From: Azohydromonas lata NBRC 102462
GTDB taxonomy: Bacteria; Pseudomonadota; Gammaproteobacteria; Burkholderiales; Burkholderiaceae_C
NCBI RefSeq assembly: GCF_001571085.1
Contig: NZ_BCTC01000015.1
Span: 28,873-92,872 of the forward strand
Reading direction: 5' to 3'
Length of the DNA stretch: 64,000 nt
The notes under the pieces were generated by a model that saw only the letters and a list, made by a program, of their open reading frames with translations, was not told where the DNA came from and made no database searches. This document shows positions 52,698 to 61,725 of this stretch, piece after piece. The position numbers and the translations under genes are program-made. The number at the start of each line of letters is the position of its first letter. The stretch's first letter is position 1.

Positions 52698-54283
52698 GCG
52701 CGGACGCATCCCCGGCGCGTCCCGTCGTCTGGAGCATCGCCGGCAGCGACAGCGGCGGCGGCGCGGGTTTAGCCGCCGACCAGCGCATGGCCGACGCGTT
52801 CGGCCTGCACCTCTGCCCGGTGGTGGCCTGTGTCACGGCGCAAAGCTCGGTGGCGGTCACAAGGGTGGAGCCGCTGCCGGCCGAGCTGATCGAGGCCCAG
52901 TTGCTGGCGCTGGAAGGCGACATGCCGCCGGCCGCCATCAAGACCGGGCTGCTGGGCGGCGCGGCCCAGGTGGAGGTGGTGGCGCGCTGGGTGGACCGGC
53001 TGCGCGCGCGCGGCCCCGTCGCGCTGGTGGTGGACCCGGTGCTGCGCTCCAGCACGGGCGCGGGCTTCGCCGACGCGGCCACGCTGCGCGCCTACCGCGA
53101 GCTGCTGCTGCCGCGCGCCACGGCGCTCACGCCCAACCGGCGCGAGGCCGTCGCGCTGCTGGGCGACGGCGACGACCAGGCCGCCGCCGCGGCGCCCGCG
53201 CTTGGGCGCGCGCTGCGGGACGGTTTCAACGTGCGCAGCGTCTGCATCACCGGCGGCGACAGCCTGCAGGACGGTGCGCTGGCCCTGGACTGGCTTGCCA
53301 CGCCCAACGCCCAGGGCTGGCTGGCGCTGCCTCGGTTGAGCACTCGCCACACCCACGGCACGGGCTGCAGCTTCGCCACGGCGCTGGCCTGTGCGCTGGC
53401 GCTGGGTTTCGTGGAGGCCGACGCCGCGGTGCTGGCCAAGATGGCCACCACGCAGGCGCTGCGCCACGGCGCGGCGGCCGGGCAGGGCGCCGGGCCGGTG
53501 CGGGCGCAACCCGGTTTTGGCCTGGACCGTTCGCTGCTGCCGCGCCTGAGCTGGGGCGAGGCGGCAGAGTTTGGCGCCTTGGCGGCGGCTGCTGACGCGC
53601 CGCGGCGGCTGGACCTCTACGGCATCGTGGACAGCGCCGCGCTGGCGCGCCGCACGCTGGACGCGGGCGTGCGCACGCTGCAGTTGCGCATCAAGACCCC
53701 GGCCGCGCCGGACGCGGCCTGGCAGGCGCGGCTGGCCGACGAGATGCGCGACACCATCGCCGCCTGCCGGGAGGCGGGGGCGGAGCTCTTCGTCAACGAC
53801 CACTGGCAGCTCGCGCGCGAGCTGGGCGCCGAGGGCGTGCACCTGGGCCAGGAAGATTTATCAGCGCTGGGCGCCGAGGGCCGGCGCGCGCTGCGGGCCA
53901 GCGGGTTGCGCCTGGGCATCAGCACGCACAGCCTGTGGGAGCTCTGTCGGGCCGCGACGCTGTCGCCCCGCTACCTGGCCTGCGGCCCGGTGTGGCCCAC
54001 GCTGACCAAGGCCATGCCCTGGCGCCCGCAGGGGCTGGACAACCTGGCCTGGTGGTGCGCCATGGCGCCCGCGCCCGTGGTGGCCATCGGCGGGATGCTG
54101 GAAGCCGCGCAGTTCGAAGTGGCCGCGCGCTGCGGGGCCGACGGCCTGTGCGCCGTGCGCGTGCTGGGCGCCGAGCCCGCGCGCGCGGTGCCGGGGCTGG
54201 AAGGGGCGATCAGGCAGGGCCGGGAGGCCGCGCCGCTGTCGCCGCCCGCGTTGCCGCACGCAAGCCTCGCGCGCGAGGGCTGA
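52694..54283 (+). CDS. thiDE: Fused HMP-phosphate kinase / thiamine-phosphate synthase
   Basis: A 529-residue bifunctional protein. Residues 1 to about 265 form the ThiD ribokinase fold (IAGSDSGGGAGLAADQRM, VVDPVLRSSTGAGF, LTPNRREAVALLG, and the catalytic HGTGCSFATALA). Residues about 305-505 form the ThiE barrel (LDLYGIVDS, TLQLRIK, FVNDHWQLARELGAEGVHLGQEDL, GISTHSLWEL, ACGPVWPTLTK, VAIGGM). It would phosphorylate HMP-P and couple HMP-PP to thiazole phosphate. It overlaps thiG by four bases. The fusion order is kinase first. Confidence 0.94.
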   Translation: MSADASPARPVVWSIAGSDSGGGAGLAADQRMADAFGLHLCPVVACVTAQSSVAVTRVEPLPAELIEAQLLALEGDMPPAAIKTGLLGGAAQVEVVARWVDRLRARGPVALVVDPVLRSSTGAGFADAATLRAYRELLLPRATALTPNRREAVALLGDGDDQAAAAAPALGRALRDGFNVRSVCITGGDSLQDGALALDWLATPNAQGWLALPRLSTRHTHGTGCSFATALACALALGFVEADAAVLAKMATTQALRHGAAAGQGAGPVRAQPGFGLDRSLLPRLSWGEAAEFGALAAAADAPRRLDLYGIVDSAALARRTLDAGVRTLQLRIKTPAAPDAAWQARLADEMRDTIAACREAGAELFVNDHWQLARELGAEGVHLGQEDLSALGAEGRRALRASGLRLGISTHSLWELCRAATLSPRYLACGPVWPTLTKAMPWRPQGLDNLAWWCAMAPAPVVAIGGMLEAAQFEVAARCGADGLCAVRVLGAEPARAVPGLEGAIRQGREAAPLSPPALPHASLAREG

Positions 54284-54292
54284 AGCGAAGCG

Positions 54293-54319
54293 GCGGCCGG
54301 GTGGGCCTCACCCGGCCGC
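54293..54319 (+). terminator. Hairpin after the thiamine operon
   Basis: A perfect 11-bp stem, GCGGCCGGGTG with CACCCGGCCGC, has a GGCCT loop, 10 bases after thiDE. No U-tract follows. It is either a terminator of the GC-rich kind or a transcript-stabilising hairpin. Confidence 0.5.
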
Positions 54320-54401
54320 TACCCGGACGTCTCCAAGCCCGCCCAGGACCACCCCTGGGCACAGGGCTTGCCGGATATGGGCTCCCAAAGCTGGTGTTGC
54401 G

Positions 54402-54824
54402 ATGAGCCCTTCAAACCCCTCTTCTCCCGATCCCGAGCTGCCGGTGACCTTGCCGGTGGTGCGGGAAGAGCTGCACGTCGGAACGCGGACCGAAGAGGTC
54501 GGCGCGCTGCGCGTGCGCGTGCTCACGGAAGAGCACGGTGAGCTGCTGGAGCAGCCGCTGGTGCAGGAGAGCGTGGTCGTGGAACGCGTGCCCATGGGCG
54601 TGCCGGTCGCGCAGCCGCGCGAGCCGTGGCACGAGGGCGAGGTTCTGGTGGTGCCGGTCTACGAAGAAGTGATCGAGCGCCGCCTGGTCCTCAAGGAGGA
54701 AATCCGCCTGCACCGCCAGCGCACGAGCACGCCGCACACCCAGGAGGTGTTGTTGCGGCGACAGCGTGCGGTGGTGGAGCGCCGCCAGGCCGACGGCTCT
54801 TGGGCCGAGGTCGACCACGGCTGA
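54402..54824 (+). CDS. DUF2382 (YsnF/AvaK-type) protein
   Basis: A 140-residue acidic/basic protein matching DUF2382: LPVVREELHVGTRTEEVGALRVRVLTEEH, VVVERVPMG and VLVVPVYEEVIERRLVLKEEIRLHRQRT. Many copies of this domain occur in stress-response and photosynthetic-type proteins; molecular function is unknown. The ribosome site is weak. It is 76 bases upstream of a larger gene carrying the same domain, so the pair probably arose by duplication and may be co-expressed. Confidence 0.75.
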   Translation: MSPSNPSSPDPELPVTLPVVREELHVGTRTEEVGALRVRVLTEEHGELLEQPLVQESVVVERVPMGVPVAQPREPWHEGEVLVVPVYEEVIERRLVLKEEIRLHRQRTSTPHTQEVLLRRQRAVVERRQADGSWAEVDHG

Positions 54825-54900
54825 CCCAGGCTCAGCGCAACCCCTGCTGCAACCGTCCGCGGGCCCGGCCCGCTTCGATAGAGACAAAAGGAGTCCGAAA

Positions 54901-56325
54901 ATGAGACAGACCGTCGTTGGCGTATTCGATTCGGATGCCGAGGCCCAGCGCGCAGCGCAAGCCCTGGCCAACACCGGCATCGACCCGGCCTGCGTGCACG
55001 TCACGCACGGCACCGACAGCGCCGTGGCCGACAGCTCGCTCAGCAGCACGCCGGCCACCACGCACCACGAAACCGGCGTGATGGGCCGGGTGCGCAATTT
55101 CTTCGCCGACCTGTTCGGCCCCGATGACGAGCGCGAGGTGGGCCACTACGCCGAAGCCATGCGCCGCGGCGCCGCCGTGGTGAAGGTGGACGTGGAGGAC
55201 GACATGCGCCTGGACGAGGTGCGCGACGCGCTGCAGAACGCGGGCGCGGTGGACATCGACGAGCGCGTCGAGTCCTGGCGCACCGAGGGCTGGAGCGACG
55301 ACAGCCTCTCCACGCCCAGCACGGCAGCCTCCTCGCTCAACACCACGCTGGACGACGACCTGCGCACCCGCGGGACGACCGCCACCGGCACCACCAGCCT
55401 GCGCGCCGCGGGCGACACCGAGGACGTGATCCCCGTGGTGCGCGAGGACCTGCAGGTCGGCAAGCGCGCGGTGAGCACGGGCGGCGTGCGCGTGTACGCC
55501 CGCACGGTGGAAACGCCGGTCAACGAGACGGTGCAACTGCGCGAGGAGCATGCGCAGGTGGAACGCCGCCCGGTGGACCGCCCGGCCACGGCCGCGGACT
55601 TGGCCGACCTGAAGGACCGCACCATCGAAGTGGTGGAAACCGCCGAGCAGGCCGTGGTGCAGAAGACCGCGCGCGTGGTGGAAGAGGTGCGTGTGGGCAA
55701 GACGGTGGAGCAGCGCACGGAGCAGGTGCGCGACACGCTGCGCAGCACGGAAGTGGAGGTCGAGCACATCCCGGGCAGCACGGCCACGAGCGCCTTCGAC
55801 AGCGACTACTACCGCAACGACTGGCAGAGCAACTACGCCGCGGCCGGCGGTACCTACGACGACTACGAGCCCGCCTACCGCTACGGCCACTCGCTGCGCA
55901 GCGACCCGCGCTACGCCGACCGCAACTGGGACGACATCGAGACCACCGCGCGCAGCGACTGGGACACGCGTTATCCCGGCGGCACCTGGGACCGCATGAA
56001 GTCCGCCGTGCGCCGCGGCTGGGAGCGCACCAAGGACGCGGTGACGCCGGACAGCACGGCGCCGCGCCAGCTCTCCGCTTTCGATGACGGCTACTACCGC
56101 CGCGACTGGCAGACCAACTACAGCAGCCTGGGCGGCCGCTACGAGGACTACGAGCCCGCCTACCGCTACGGCTACGGCCTGCGCGACGACCCGCGCTACG
56201 CGGGCCGCGACTGGAGCGCCATCGAGCCCGACATCCGCCGCGACTACGAGACGCGCTATCCCGGCGGGACGTGGGAACGCATGAAGGCCGCGGTGCGCCG
56301 CGGTTGGGACCGCGTGACGTCTTAA
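54901..56325 (+). CDS. Stress protein: general-stress 17M-like + DUF2382 + duplicated acidic/aromatic module
   Basis: A 474-residue protein. N-terminal segment MRQTVVGVFDSDAEAQRAAQAL resembles the YflT/general stress 17M domain. A DUF2382 region follows (about 176-290: IPVVREDLQVGKRAVSTGGVRVYARTVETPVNE; TIEVVETAEQAVVQKTARVVEEVRVGKTVE). The last 170 residues are two tandem copies of an approximately 80-residue unit, FDxxYYRxDWQxNYxxxGGxYxDYEPAYRYG plus RYPGGTWxRMKxAVRRGWxR. A very good ribosome site (AAAAGGAG) precedes the ATG. No export signal is visible. Confidence 0.75.
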   Translation: MRQTVVGVFDSDAEAQRAAQALANTGIDPACVHVTHGTDSAVADSSLSSTPATTHHETGVMGRVRNFFADLFGPDDEREVGHYAEAMRRGAAVVKVDVEDDMRLDEVRDALQNAGAVDIDERVESWRTEGWSDDSLSTPSTAASSLNTTLDDDLRTRGTTATGTTSLRAAGDTEDVIPVVREDLQVGKRAVSTGGVRVYARTVETPVNETVQLREEHAQVERRPVDRPATAADLADLKDRTIEVVETAEQAVVQKTARVVEEVRVGKTVEQRTEQVRDTLRSTEVEVEHIPGSTATSAFDSDYYRNDWQSNYAAAGGTYDDYEPAYRYGHSLRSDPRYADRNWDDIETTARSDWDTRYPGGTWDRMKSAVRRGWERTKDAVTPDSTAPRQLSAFDDGYYRRDWQTNYSSLGGRYEDYEPAYRYGYGLRDDPRYAGRDWSAIEPDIRRDYETRYPGGTWERMKAAVRRGWDRVTS

Positions 56326-56403
56326 GCGCGCCGCGTCTCAAGGAGGAAGGCGCCGGGTTGCCCAGTGGGGCGCCCGGGCCTTTTCCAGGCTTTCGATGCC
56401 CGC

Positions 56404-56428
56404 AGCCCGGCCTTCGCGCCGGGCTTTT
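56404..56428 (+). terminator. Terminator after the stress-protein gene
   Basis: AGCCCGGC and GCCGGGCT form an 8-bp stem with loop CTTCGC, followed by a short T-run (TTT). It lies 79 bases after the stop codon. Confidence 0.75.
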
Positions 56429-56539
56429 CGTTGGTCCTCGGGTTGGGACAACAGGCCGCAGCCCAAGGCCTTTCCGGGCGGGCGGCAAGCAGCGAACGGC
56501 TACATTGCGCCCCGTTTGCAGCAGCCCTGGACTCTTGCC

Positions 56540-57214
56540 GTGACCTCTTTGCGTTTGGACGCCGCCATCATCGACCTCGACGGGACCATGGTGGACACGC
56601 TGGGCGACTTCGTCGTCGCCCTGAACCTCATGCTGGCCGACCTGGCCCTGCCCGCGGTGGAGCGCGGCTTCGTCGAGCAGACGATTGGCAAGGGCTCGGA
56701 ACACCTCATCCGCCGCACCCTGGCCCACGCGGGCGGCGCGCCGGAGCGCTTCCATGACGCCTTCGAGCGCTACCAGCACCACTACCTGGCCATCAACGGC
56801 CGCCACGCCGAGGTTTATCCCGGGGTGGTGGAGGGTTTGCGGCAATTGCAGGCAGCGGGCTTGAAGCTGGCCTGCCTGACCAACAAGCCCGGCGCCTTCG
56901 CCCGCCCGCTGCTGGCGGCCAAGGGGCTGGACGGGTTCTTCTCGCTGGTCTTCGGCGGCGACGCCTTCGCGGCCAAGAAGCCGGACCCGCTGCCGCTGCT
57001 CAAGACCTGCGAAGCCCTGGGCACGCAGCCGGCGCGCACGCTCATGGTGGGCGACTCCAGCAACGACGCCGAGGCCGCCCACGCCGCGGGCTGCGCGCTG
57101 GCGCTGGTGAGCTACGGCTACAACCACGGCCAGCCGGTGCGCGCGGTGCGCGCCCACGCGCACGTGGACCGGCTGGACGCGCTGGACCTCTCCACGCTCC
57201 TCCTCAAACCCTGA
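56540..57214 (+). CDS. gph: Phosphoglycolate phosphatase
   Basis: A 224-residue HAD-family hydrolase. The nucleophile and general acid are D12 and D14 in IIDLDGTMVDT; motif II is LTNKPG, and the acidic motif IV reads MVGDSSNDAEAA. It removes phosphate from 2-phosphoglycolate, a by-product of DNA repair or photorespiration. The GTG at 56540 begins the conserved N-terminus; upstream codons are unconserved and overlap the terminator of the previous gene. Position just ahead of trpE is frequent in betaproteobacteria. Confidence 0.92.
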   Translation: MTSLRLDAAIIDLDGTMVDTLGDFVVALNLMLADLALPAVERGFVEQTIGKGSEHLIRRTLAHAGGAPERFHDAFERYQHHYLAINGRHAEVYPGVVEGLRQLQAAGLKLACLTNKPGAFARPLLAAKGLDGFFSLVFGGDAFAAKKPDPLPLLKTCEALGTQPARTLMVGDSSNDAEAAHAAGCALALVSYGYNHGQPVRAVRAHAHVDRLDALDLSTLLLKP

Positions 57215-57217
57215 TCC

Positions 57218-57238
57218 GGCGGGGGCTTCAACCCCGCC
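57218..57238 (+). terminator. Hairpin after gph
   Basis: GGCGGGG and CCCCGCC flank GCTTCAA immediately after the gph stop. No U-tract follows. It may terminate or pause gph transcription ahead of the trp leader. Confidence 0.4.
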
Positions 57239-57290
57239 CAACCCCGCCAGTCAGGCTTGCGCTGCGCGCGCCTGCTAGACTGGAGCAATC

Positions 57291-57371
57291 ATGTTTTTGG
57301 CGCGCAAATTCACGAAGGGGTCGTTCGACCGGGGAGCCTGGCCCTGGCGACGCTGGCCCGTCTCTTCCTGA
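57291..57371 (+). CDS. trpL: trp operon leader peptide
   Basis: A 26-residue frame, MFLARKFTKGSFDRGAWPWR then RWPVSS. It carries tryptophan at codons 17, 19 and 22, an extreme density for Trp in a short frame. GGAG lies five bases before the ATG, and the frame stops 145 bases before trpE. This is the standard layout of an attenuator leader peptide, in which ribosome stalling at Trp codons reports charged tRNA-Trp. The downstream RNA can form alternative stems (see the entry at 57423). Confidence 0.8.
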   Translation: MFLARKFTKGSFDRGAWPWRRWPVSS

Positions 57372-57422
57372 CTTTGCCGCCGGGTGCGTCGTGATGACGC
57401 GCCCACGGCGCCTGCCCCAGCC

Positions 57423-57479
57423 GGCCGCCTTCGCCTAGACACCGCAGGCGGCCCTGAACCACCGACCTTACGGGCCGCC
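57423..57479 (+). promoter_or_regulatory. Attenuator-like alternative stems ahead of trpE
   Basis: Three segments compete: GGCCGCC (57423-57429), GGCGGCCC (57447-57454) and GGGCCGCC (57472-57479). The first pairs with the second over 7 bp, and the second with the third over 8 bp, so the two stems exclude each other. There is no U-tract after the third segment. A separate 9-bp stem (57382-57404) lies between the leader peptide and these segments. The layout suggests attenuation. Confidence 0.55.
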
Positions 57480-57516
57480 CGCCGCGGGCGCCCGCCGGGC
57501 CTGGAGGGCCCGCACC

Positions 57517-58992
57517 GTGATCACTGAACTCGAATTCAAGAGCCTCGCCGCCGAAGGTTTCAACCGCATTCCGCTCATCGCGGAAGCTTTTGCTGATCTC
57601 GAAACGCCGCTGTCGCTGTACCTGAAACTGGCCGGGGGCCGTCCGCACAGCTTCCTGCTGGAATCGGTCGTCGGCGGCGAGCGCTTCGGCCGCTACTCCT
57701 TCATCGGCCTGCCCGCCCGCACGCTGCTGCGCGCCACGGGGCAGAAGACCGAAATCGTCACCGACGGCCAGGTCGTCGAGACGCATGAAGGCAACCCGCT
57801 GGATTTCATCGCCGCCTACCAGCAGCGCTTCAAGCCGGCGCTGCGCCCGGGCCTGCCGCGCTTTTGCGGCGGGCTGGCGGGCTACTTCGGCTACGACGCC
57901 GTGCGCTTCATGGAGTCCAAGCTCGCGCGCACGGTGAAGGAGGGCGGCATCGGCACGCCCGACATCCTGCTGCTGCAGACCGAAGAGATCGCCGTGATCG
58001 ACAACCTGTCGGGGCGGCTGTACCTCATCGTGTGGGCCGACCCGTCGCAGCCGGAAGCGTTCTTCCGCGCCAAGAAGCGGCTGACCGAGCTGGCGGACCA
58101 GCTGCGCTACAGCGTCAGCGCTCCCTCGGTGAAGCGCGGGCAGTCGCACGCGGTGGAGCGCGAGTTCGCCAAGGCCGACTTCGAGGCCGCCGTGCTGCGC
58201 TGCAAGGAGTACATCGCCGCGGGCGACTGCATGCAGGTCGTCCTGGGCCAGCGCCTGAAGAAGCGCTACACGGAAAGTCCGCTGTCGCTGTACCGCGCGC
58301 TGCGCTCGCTCAACCCGTCGCCCTACATGTACTTCTACGACTTGGGCGACTTCCAGATCGTGGGCTCGTCGCCTGAAATCCTGGTGCGCCACGAGCACGT
58401 GGCCGAGGGCGAGAAGGTGACGATCCGCCCGCTGGCCGGCACCCGGCCGCGCGGCGCCACGCCGGAGAAGGACGCCGCCAACGAGAAGGAGCTGCTGGCC
58501 GACCCCAAGGAGCGCGCCGAGCACCTCATGCTCATCGACCTGGCGCGCAACGACATCGGCCGCATCGCCAAGACCGGCAGCGTCAATGTGACGGAAGCCT
58601 TTGCCGTGGAGCGCTACTCGCACGTGATGCACATCGTCTCCAACGTGGAAGGGCTGCTGAAGCCGGGCACCAACAACCTGGACGTGCTGCGCGCCACCTT
58701 CCCGGCGGGCACGCTCTCGGGCGCGCCCAAGATCCGCGCCATGGAAATCATCGACGAGCTGGAGCCCGTGCAGCGTGGCATCTACGGCGGCGCCTGCGGC
58801 TACCTGAGCTTCGCGGGCGACATGGACGTGGCCATCGCCATCCGCACCGGCATCGTCAAGGACCAGGTGCTGTACGTGCAGGCCGCCGCCGGCGTGGTGG
58901 CCGACTCGGTGCCTGAGCTGGAATGGAAGGAAACCGAGGTCAAGGCGCGGGCCGTGCTGCGCGCCGCCGAGCTCGTTGAAGAAGGCTTCTGA
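57517..58992 (+). CDS. trpE: Anthranilate synthase component I
   Basis: A 491-residue enzyme that converts chorismate to anthranilate with ammonia from TrpG. Conserved regions include the feedback-site region [16 protein letters not shown] near residue 50, the [17 protein letters not shown] block, the Arg/Thr site [17 protein letters not shown], and the [21 protein letters not shown] signature. The start is GTG with GGAGGG upstream; that site lies in the loop of a short hairpin (57496-57512). It opens the trp operon and is separated from trpG by 11 bases. Confidence 0.97.
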   Translation: MITELEFKSLAAEGFNRIPLIAEAFADLETPLSLYLKLAGGRPHSFLLESVVGGERFGRYSFIGLPARTLLRATGQKTEIVTDGQVVETHEGNPLDFIAAYQQRFKPALRPGLPRFCGGLAGYFGYDAVRFMESKLARTVKEGGIGTPDILLLQTEEIAVIDNLSGRLYLIVWADPSQPEAFFRAKKRLTELADQLRYSVSAPSVKRGQSHAVEREFAKADFEAAVLRCKEYIAAGDCMQVVLGQRLKKRYTESPLSLYRALRSLNPSPYMYFYDLGDFQIVGSSPEILVRHEHVAEGEKVTIRPLAGTRPRGATPEKDAANEKELLADPKERAEHLMLIDLARNDIGRIAKTGSVNVTEAFAVERYSHVMHIVSNVEGLLKPGTNNLDVLRATFPAGTLSGAPKIRAMEIIDELEPVQRGIYGGACGYLSFAGDMDVAIAIRTGIVKDQVLYVQAAAGVVADSVPELEWKETEVKARAVLRAAELVEEGF

Positions 58993-59003
58993 GGGAGACC
59001 GCC

Positions 59004-59591
59004 ATGCTGCTGATGATCGACAACTACGACTCCTTCACCTTCAACCTCGTGCAGTACTTCGGCGAGTTGGGCGAGGAAGTGCGCGTGTTCCGCAATGACG
59101 AGATCACGCTGGAAGGCATCAATGAGCTGAAACCCGACCAGCTCATCCTGTCGCCCGGGCCGTGCTCGCCCAACGAGGCGGGCATCTGCGTGCCCTCCAT
59201 CCGGCACTTCGCGGGCAAGCTGCCCATCCTGGGCGTGTGCCTGGGGCACCAGAGCATTGGGGCGGCGCTGGGCGGCAACATCATCCGCGCCAAGGTGCAG
59301 ATGCACGGCAAGGTGAGCACCATCCACACCGACCAGGCGGGCGTCTACGCCGGGCTGCCGCAGGACTTCGACGTGGTGCGCTACCACTCGCTGGCCATCG
59401 AGCGCGAGACCCTGCCGGCGGAGCTGCTCGTCACCTCCCAGACCGACGACGGCGAGATCATGGGCGTGCGCCACCGCGACCTCGCCGGCACGCGCACGCC
59501 GCTGGAAGGGGTGCAGTTCCACCCGGAATCCATCCTCTCCGAGCACGGCCACGCCATGCTGCGCAACTTCATCGAGATGAGCCGCGCATGA
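59004..59591 (+). CDS. trpG: Anthranilate synthase component II (glutamine amidotransferase)
   Basis: A 195-residue class I glutamine amidotransferase that makes ammonia for TrpE. The catalytic cysteine is C79 in [10 protein letters not shown], and the His/Glu pair is in QFHPESIL (about 172-174). N-terminal [23 protein letters not shown] is typical. The stop overlaps the ltaE start by four bases (ATGA). In some bacteria the same subunit also serves PabB for folate synthesis; whether that holds here cannot be told. Confidence 0.97.
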   Translation: MLLMIDNYDSFTFNLVQYFGELGEEVRVFRNDEITLEGINELKPDQLILSPGPCSPNEAGICVPSIRHFAGKLPILGVCLGHQSIGAALGGNIIRAKVQMHGKVSTIHTDQAGVYAGLPQDFDVVRYHSLAIERETLPAELLVTSQTDDGEIMGVRHRDLAGTRTPLEGVQFHPESILSEHGHAMLRNFIEMSRA

Positions 59592-60652
59592 GCACCGTCA
59601 GCTACGGCAGCGCGCAGGCTGCGGCGCCGGTGGGCGCACCGGACGTGGTGGACCTGCGCAGCGACACCGTCACCCGCCCCACGGCCGCCATGCGCGCGGC
59701 CATGGCCGCGGCGACCGTGGGCGACGACGTGTTCGGCGACGACCCCACGGTCAACGCGCTGCAGGCGCGCGTGGCGGCGCTGCTGGGCAAGGAAGACGCG
59801 CTCTTCATGGCCAGCGGCACGCAGAGCAACCTGTGCGCGCTGCTGTCGCATTGCGGCCGGGGCGACGAGTACATCGCCGGCAACCTGGCGCACTGCTACC
59901 GCTACGAGGGCGGCGGCGGGGCGGTGTTGGGCGGCATTCAGCCCCAGCCGCTGCCGCAGCAGGCCGACGGCACGCTGCTGATCGCCGACATCGCAGCGGC
60001 CATCAAGCCCGACGACGAGCACTTCGCGCGCAGCCGCCTGCTGTGTCTGGAAAACACCTGGAACGGCAACGTGCTGCCGGCGGCCTTCGTCGAAGAGGCC
60101 ACGGCGCTGGCGCACGGGCGCGGCCTGTCCACGCACCTGGACGGCGCGCGCTTCTTCAACGCGGCGGTGGCCTCCGGCGTGGCGCCGCGGGAGCTGGCGC
60201 GGCACTTCGACTCGGTCTCCGTCTGCTTCAGCAAGGGCCTCGGTGCGCCGGTGGGCTCCATGCTGGTGGGCTCGCGGGAGCTGATCAAGCGCGCGCGGCG
60301 CGTGCGCAAGATGGTGGGCGGCGGCATGCGGCAGGTCGGCGTGCTGGCCGCGGCGGCGGACCACGCGCTCACGCACCACGTGGAGCGGCTGGCCGACGAC
60401 CACGCCCTGGCCGCACGGCTGGCGCGCGGGCTCTCCGGCCTGCCGGGGCTGCGGGTGAAGATGCCGCAGACCAACATCGTGTTCGTGGACGTGGAAGGCG
60501 GCCGCGGCGAGGCGCTGCTGGAGCACCTGCGCTCGCGCGGCGTGCTGGCCACGGGGCTGATCGGCCTGCGCTTCGTCACCCACCTCGACGTGGACGCGGC
60601 CGGCGTGGACCGCGCAATTGCCGCCGCGCGCGAGTTCTGCGAACGCACCTGA
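59588..60652 (+). CDS. ltaE: Low-specificity L-threonine aldolase
   Basis: A 354-residue PLP enzyme that cleaves threonine or allo-threonine to glycine and acetaldehyde. [11 protein letters not shown] near residue 22 and the PLP lysine K216 in [14 protein letters not shown] identify the beta-eliminating lyase/threonine aldolase family. It overlaps trpG by four bases and precedes trpD by 35 bases, so it lies inside the trp operon although it has no step in tryptophan synthesis. The product glycine is not an obvious need of the pathway; conserved neighbourhood is the only clue. Confidence 0.93.
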   Translation: MSTVSYGSAQAAAPVGAPDVVDLRSDTVTRPTAAMRAAMAAATVGDDVFGDDPTVNALQARVAALLGKEDALFMASGTQSNLCALLSHCGRGDEYIAGNLAHCYRYEGGGGAVLGGIQPQPLPQQADGTLLIADIAAAIKPDDEHFARSRLLCLENTWNGNVLPAAFVEEATALAHGRGLSTHLDGARFFNAAVASGVAPRELARHFDSVSVCFSKGLGAPVGSMLVGSRELIKRARRVRKMVGGGMRQVGVLAAAADHALTHHVERLADDHALAARLARGLSGLPGLRVKMPQTNIVFVDVEGGRGEALLEHLRSRGVLATGLIGLRFVTHLDVDAAGVDRAIAAAREFCERT

Positions 60653-60687
60653 CGGCACACAACAACTGACTTCCTGGAGGCTGGCCC

Positions 60688-61725
60688 ATGCCCATCACCG
60701 ACACCGAGGCGCTGACCCGCGTCATCGAGCACCGCGAGATCTTCCACGACGAGATGCTGGCCCTCATGCGCCGCATCATGAGCGGCGAGATGAGCGCGCC
60801 CATGATGGCCGCGCTGCTCACCGGCCTGCGCGTGAAGAAGGAAACCATTGGCGAGATCACCGCCGCGGCGCAGGTGATGCGCGAGTTCTCCACCAAGGTG
60901 CCGGTGGCCAACCGCGAGCACCTGGTGGACATCGTGGGCACGGGCGGCGACGGGGCGCACACCTTCAACATCTCCACCTGCACCATGTTCGTGGTCGCGG
61001 CGGCGGGCGGCCGGGTCTCCAAGCACGGCGGCCGCAGCGTCTCCAGCAAGAGCGGCAGCGCCGACGTGCTCGAAGCCCTGGGCGTGCGTCTGGACCTGGC
61101 GCCGGCGCAGATCTCGCGCTGCATCGAGCAGGTCGGCATCGGCTTCATGTTCGCGCCGAACCACCACCCGGCCATGAAGAACGTGGCGCCGGTGCGCCGG
61201 GAGTTGGGCGTTCGCACCATCTTCAACATCCTTGGGCCGCTGACCAACCCGGCCGACGCGCCCAACATCCTCATGGGCGTGTTCCACCCGGACCTGGTCG
61301 GCATCCAGGTGCGCGCGCTGCAGCGCTTGGGCGCGAAGCACGCCATGGTGGTGTACGGCCGCGACGGCATGGACGAGGTGTCGCTGGGCGGCGCGACGCT
61401 GGTGGGCGAGTACCGCGACGGCGGCATCGAGGAGTACGAGATCCATCCCGAGGACTTCGGCTTCTCCATGGCCAGCAATCGGGCCCTGCGCGTGGAAACG
61501 CCGCAGCAGTCGCTGGAGATGCTGCGCGGCGTGCTGGACAACCGGGGCGGCGCGGCACGCGACATCGTGCTGCTCAACGCGGGCGTGGCGCTGTACGCGG
61601 CGGACGTGTCGGCCTCCATCGCCGAGGGCATCGAGAAGGCGCGCGAGGCGCTGGCCAGCGGCGCGGCCAAGGCCAAGATGGAAGCCTTCGTCGCTGCCAC
61701 GCAACAAGCCGGGAGCGTGGCATGA
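60688..61725 (+). CDS. trpD: Anthranilate phosphoribosyltransferase
   Basis: A 345-residue enzyme joining anthranilate and PRPP. The PRPP-binding motif [14 protein letters not shown] occurs near residue 86, [21 protein letters not shown] near 113, and the anthranilate site [21 protein letters not shown] near 170. GGAGG lies 8 bases before the ATG. Its stop overlaps the trpC start (ATGA). Length and motifs are those of a stand-alone TrpD, not a TrpGD fusion. Confidence 0.97.
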   Translation: MPITDTEALTRVIEHREIFHDEMLALMRRIMSGEMSAPMMAALLTGLRVKKETIGEITAAAQVMREFSTKVPVANREHLVDIVGTGGDGAHTFNISTCTMFVVAAAGGRVSKHGGRSVSSKSGSADVLEALGVRLDLAPAQISRCIEQVGIGFMFAPNHHPAMKNVAPVRRELGVRTIFNILGPLTNPADAPNILMGVFHPDLVGIQVRALQRLGAKHAMVVYGRDGMDEVSLGGATLVGEYRDGGIEEYEIHPEDFGFSMASNRALRVETPQQSLEMLRGVLDNRGGAARDIVLLNAGVALYAADVSASIAEGIEKAREALASGAAKAKMEAFVAATQQAGSVA

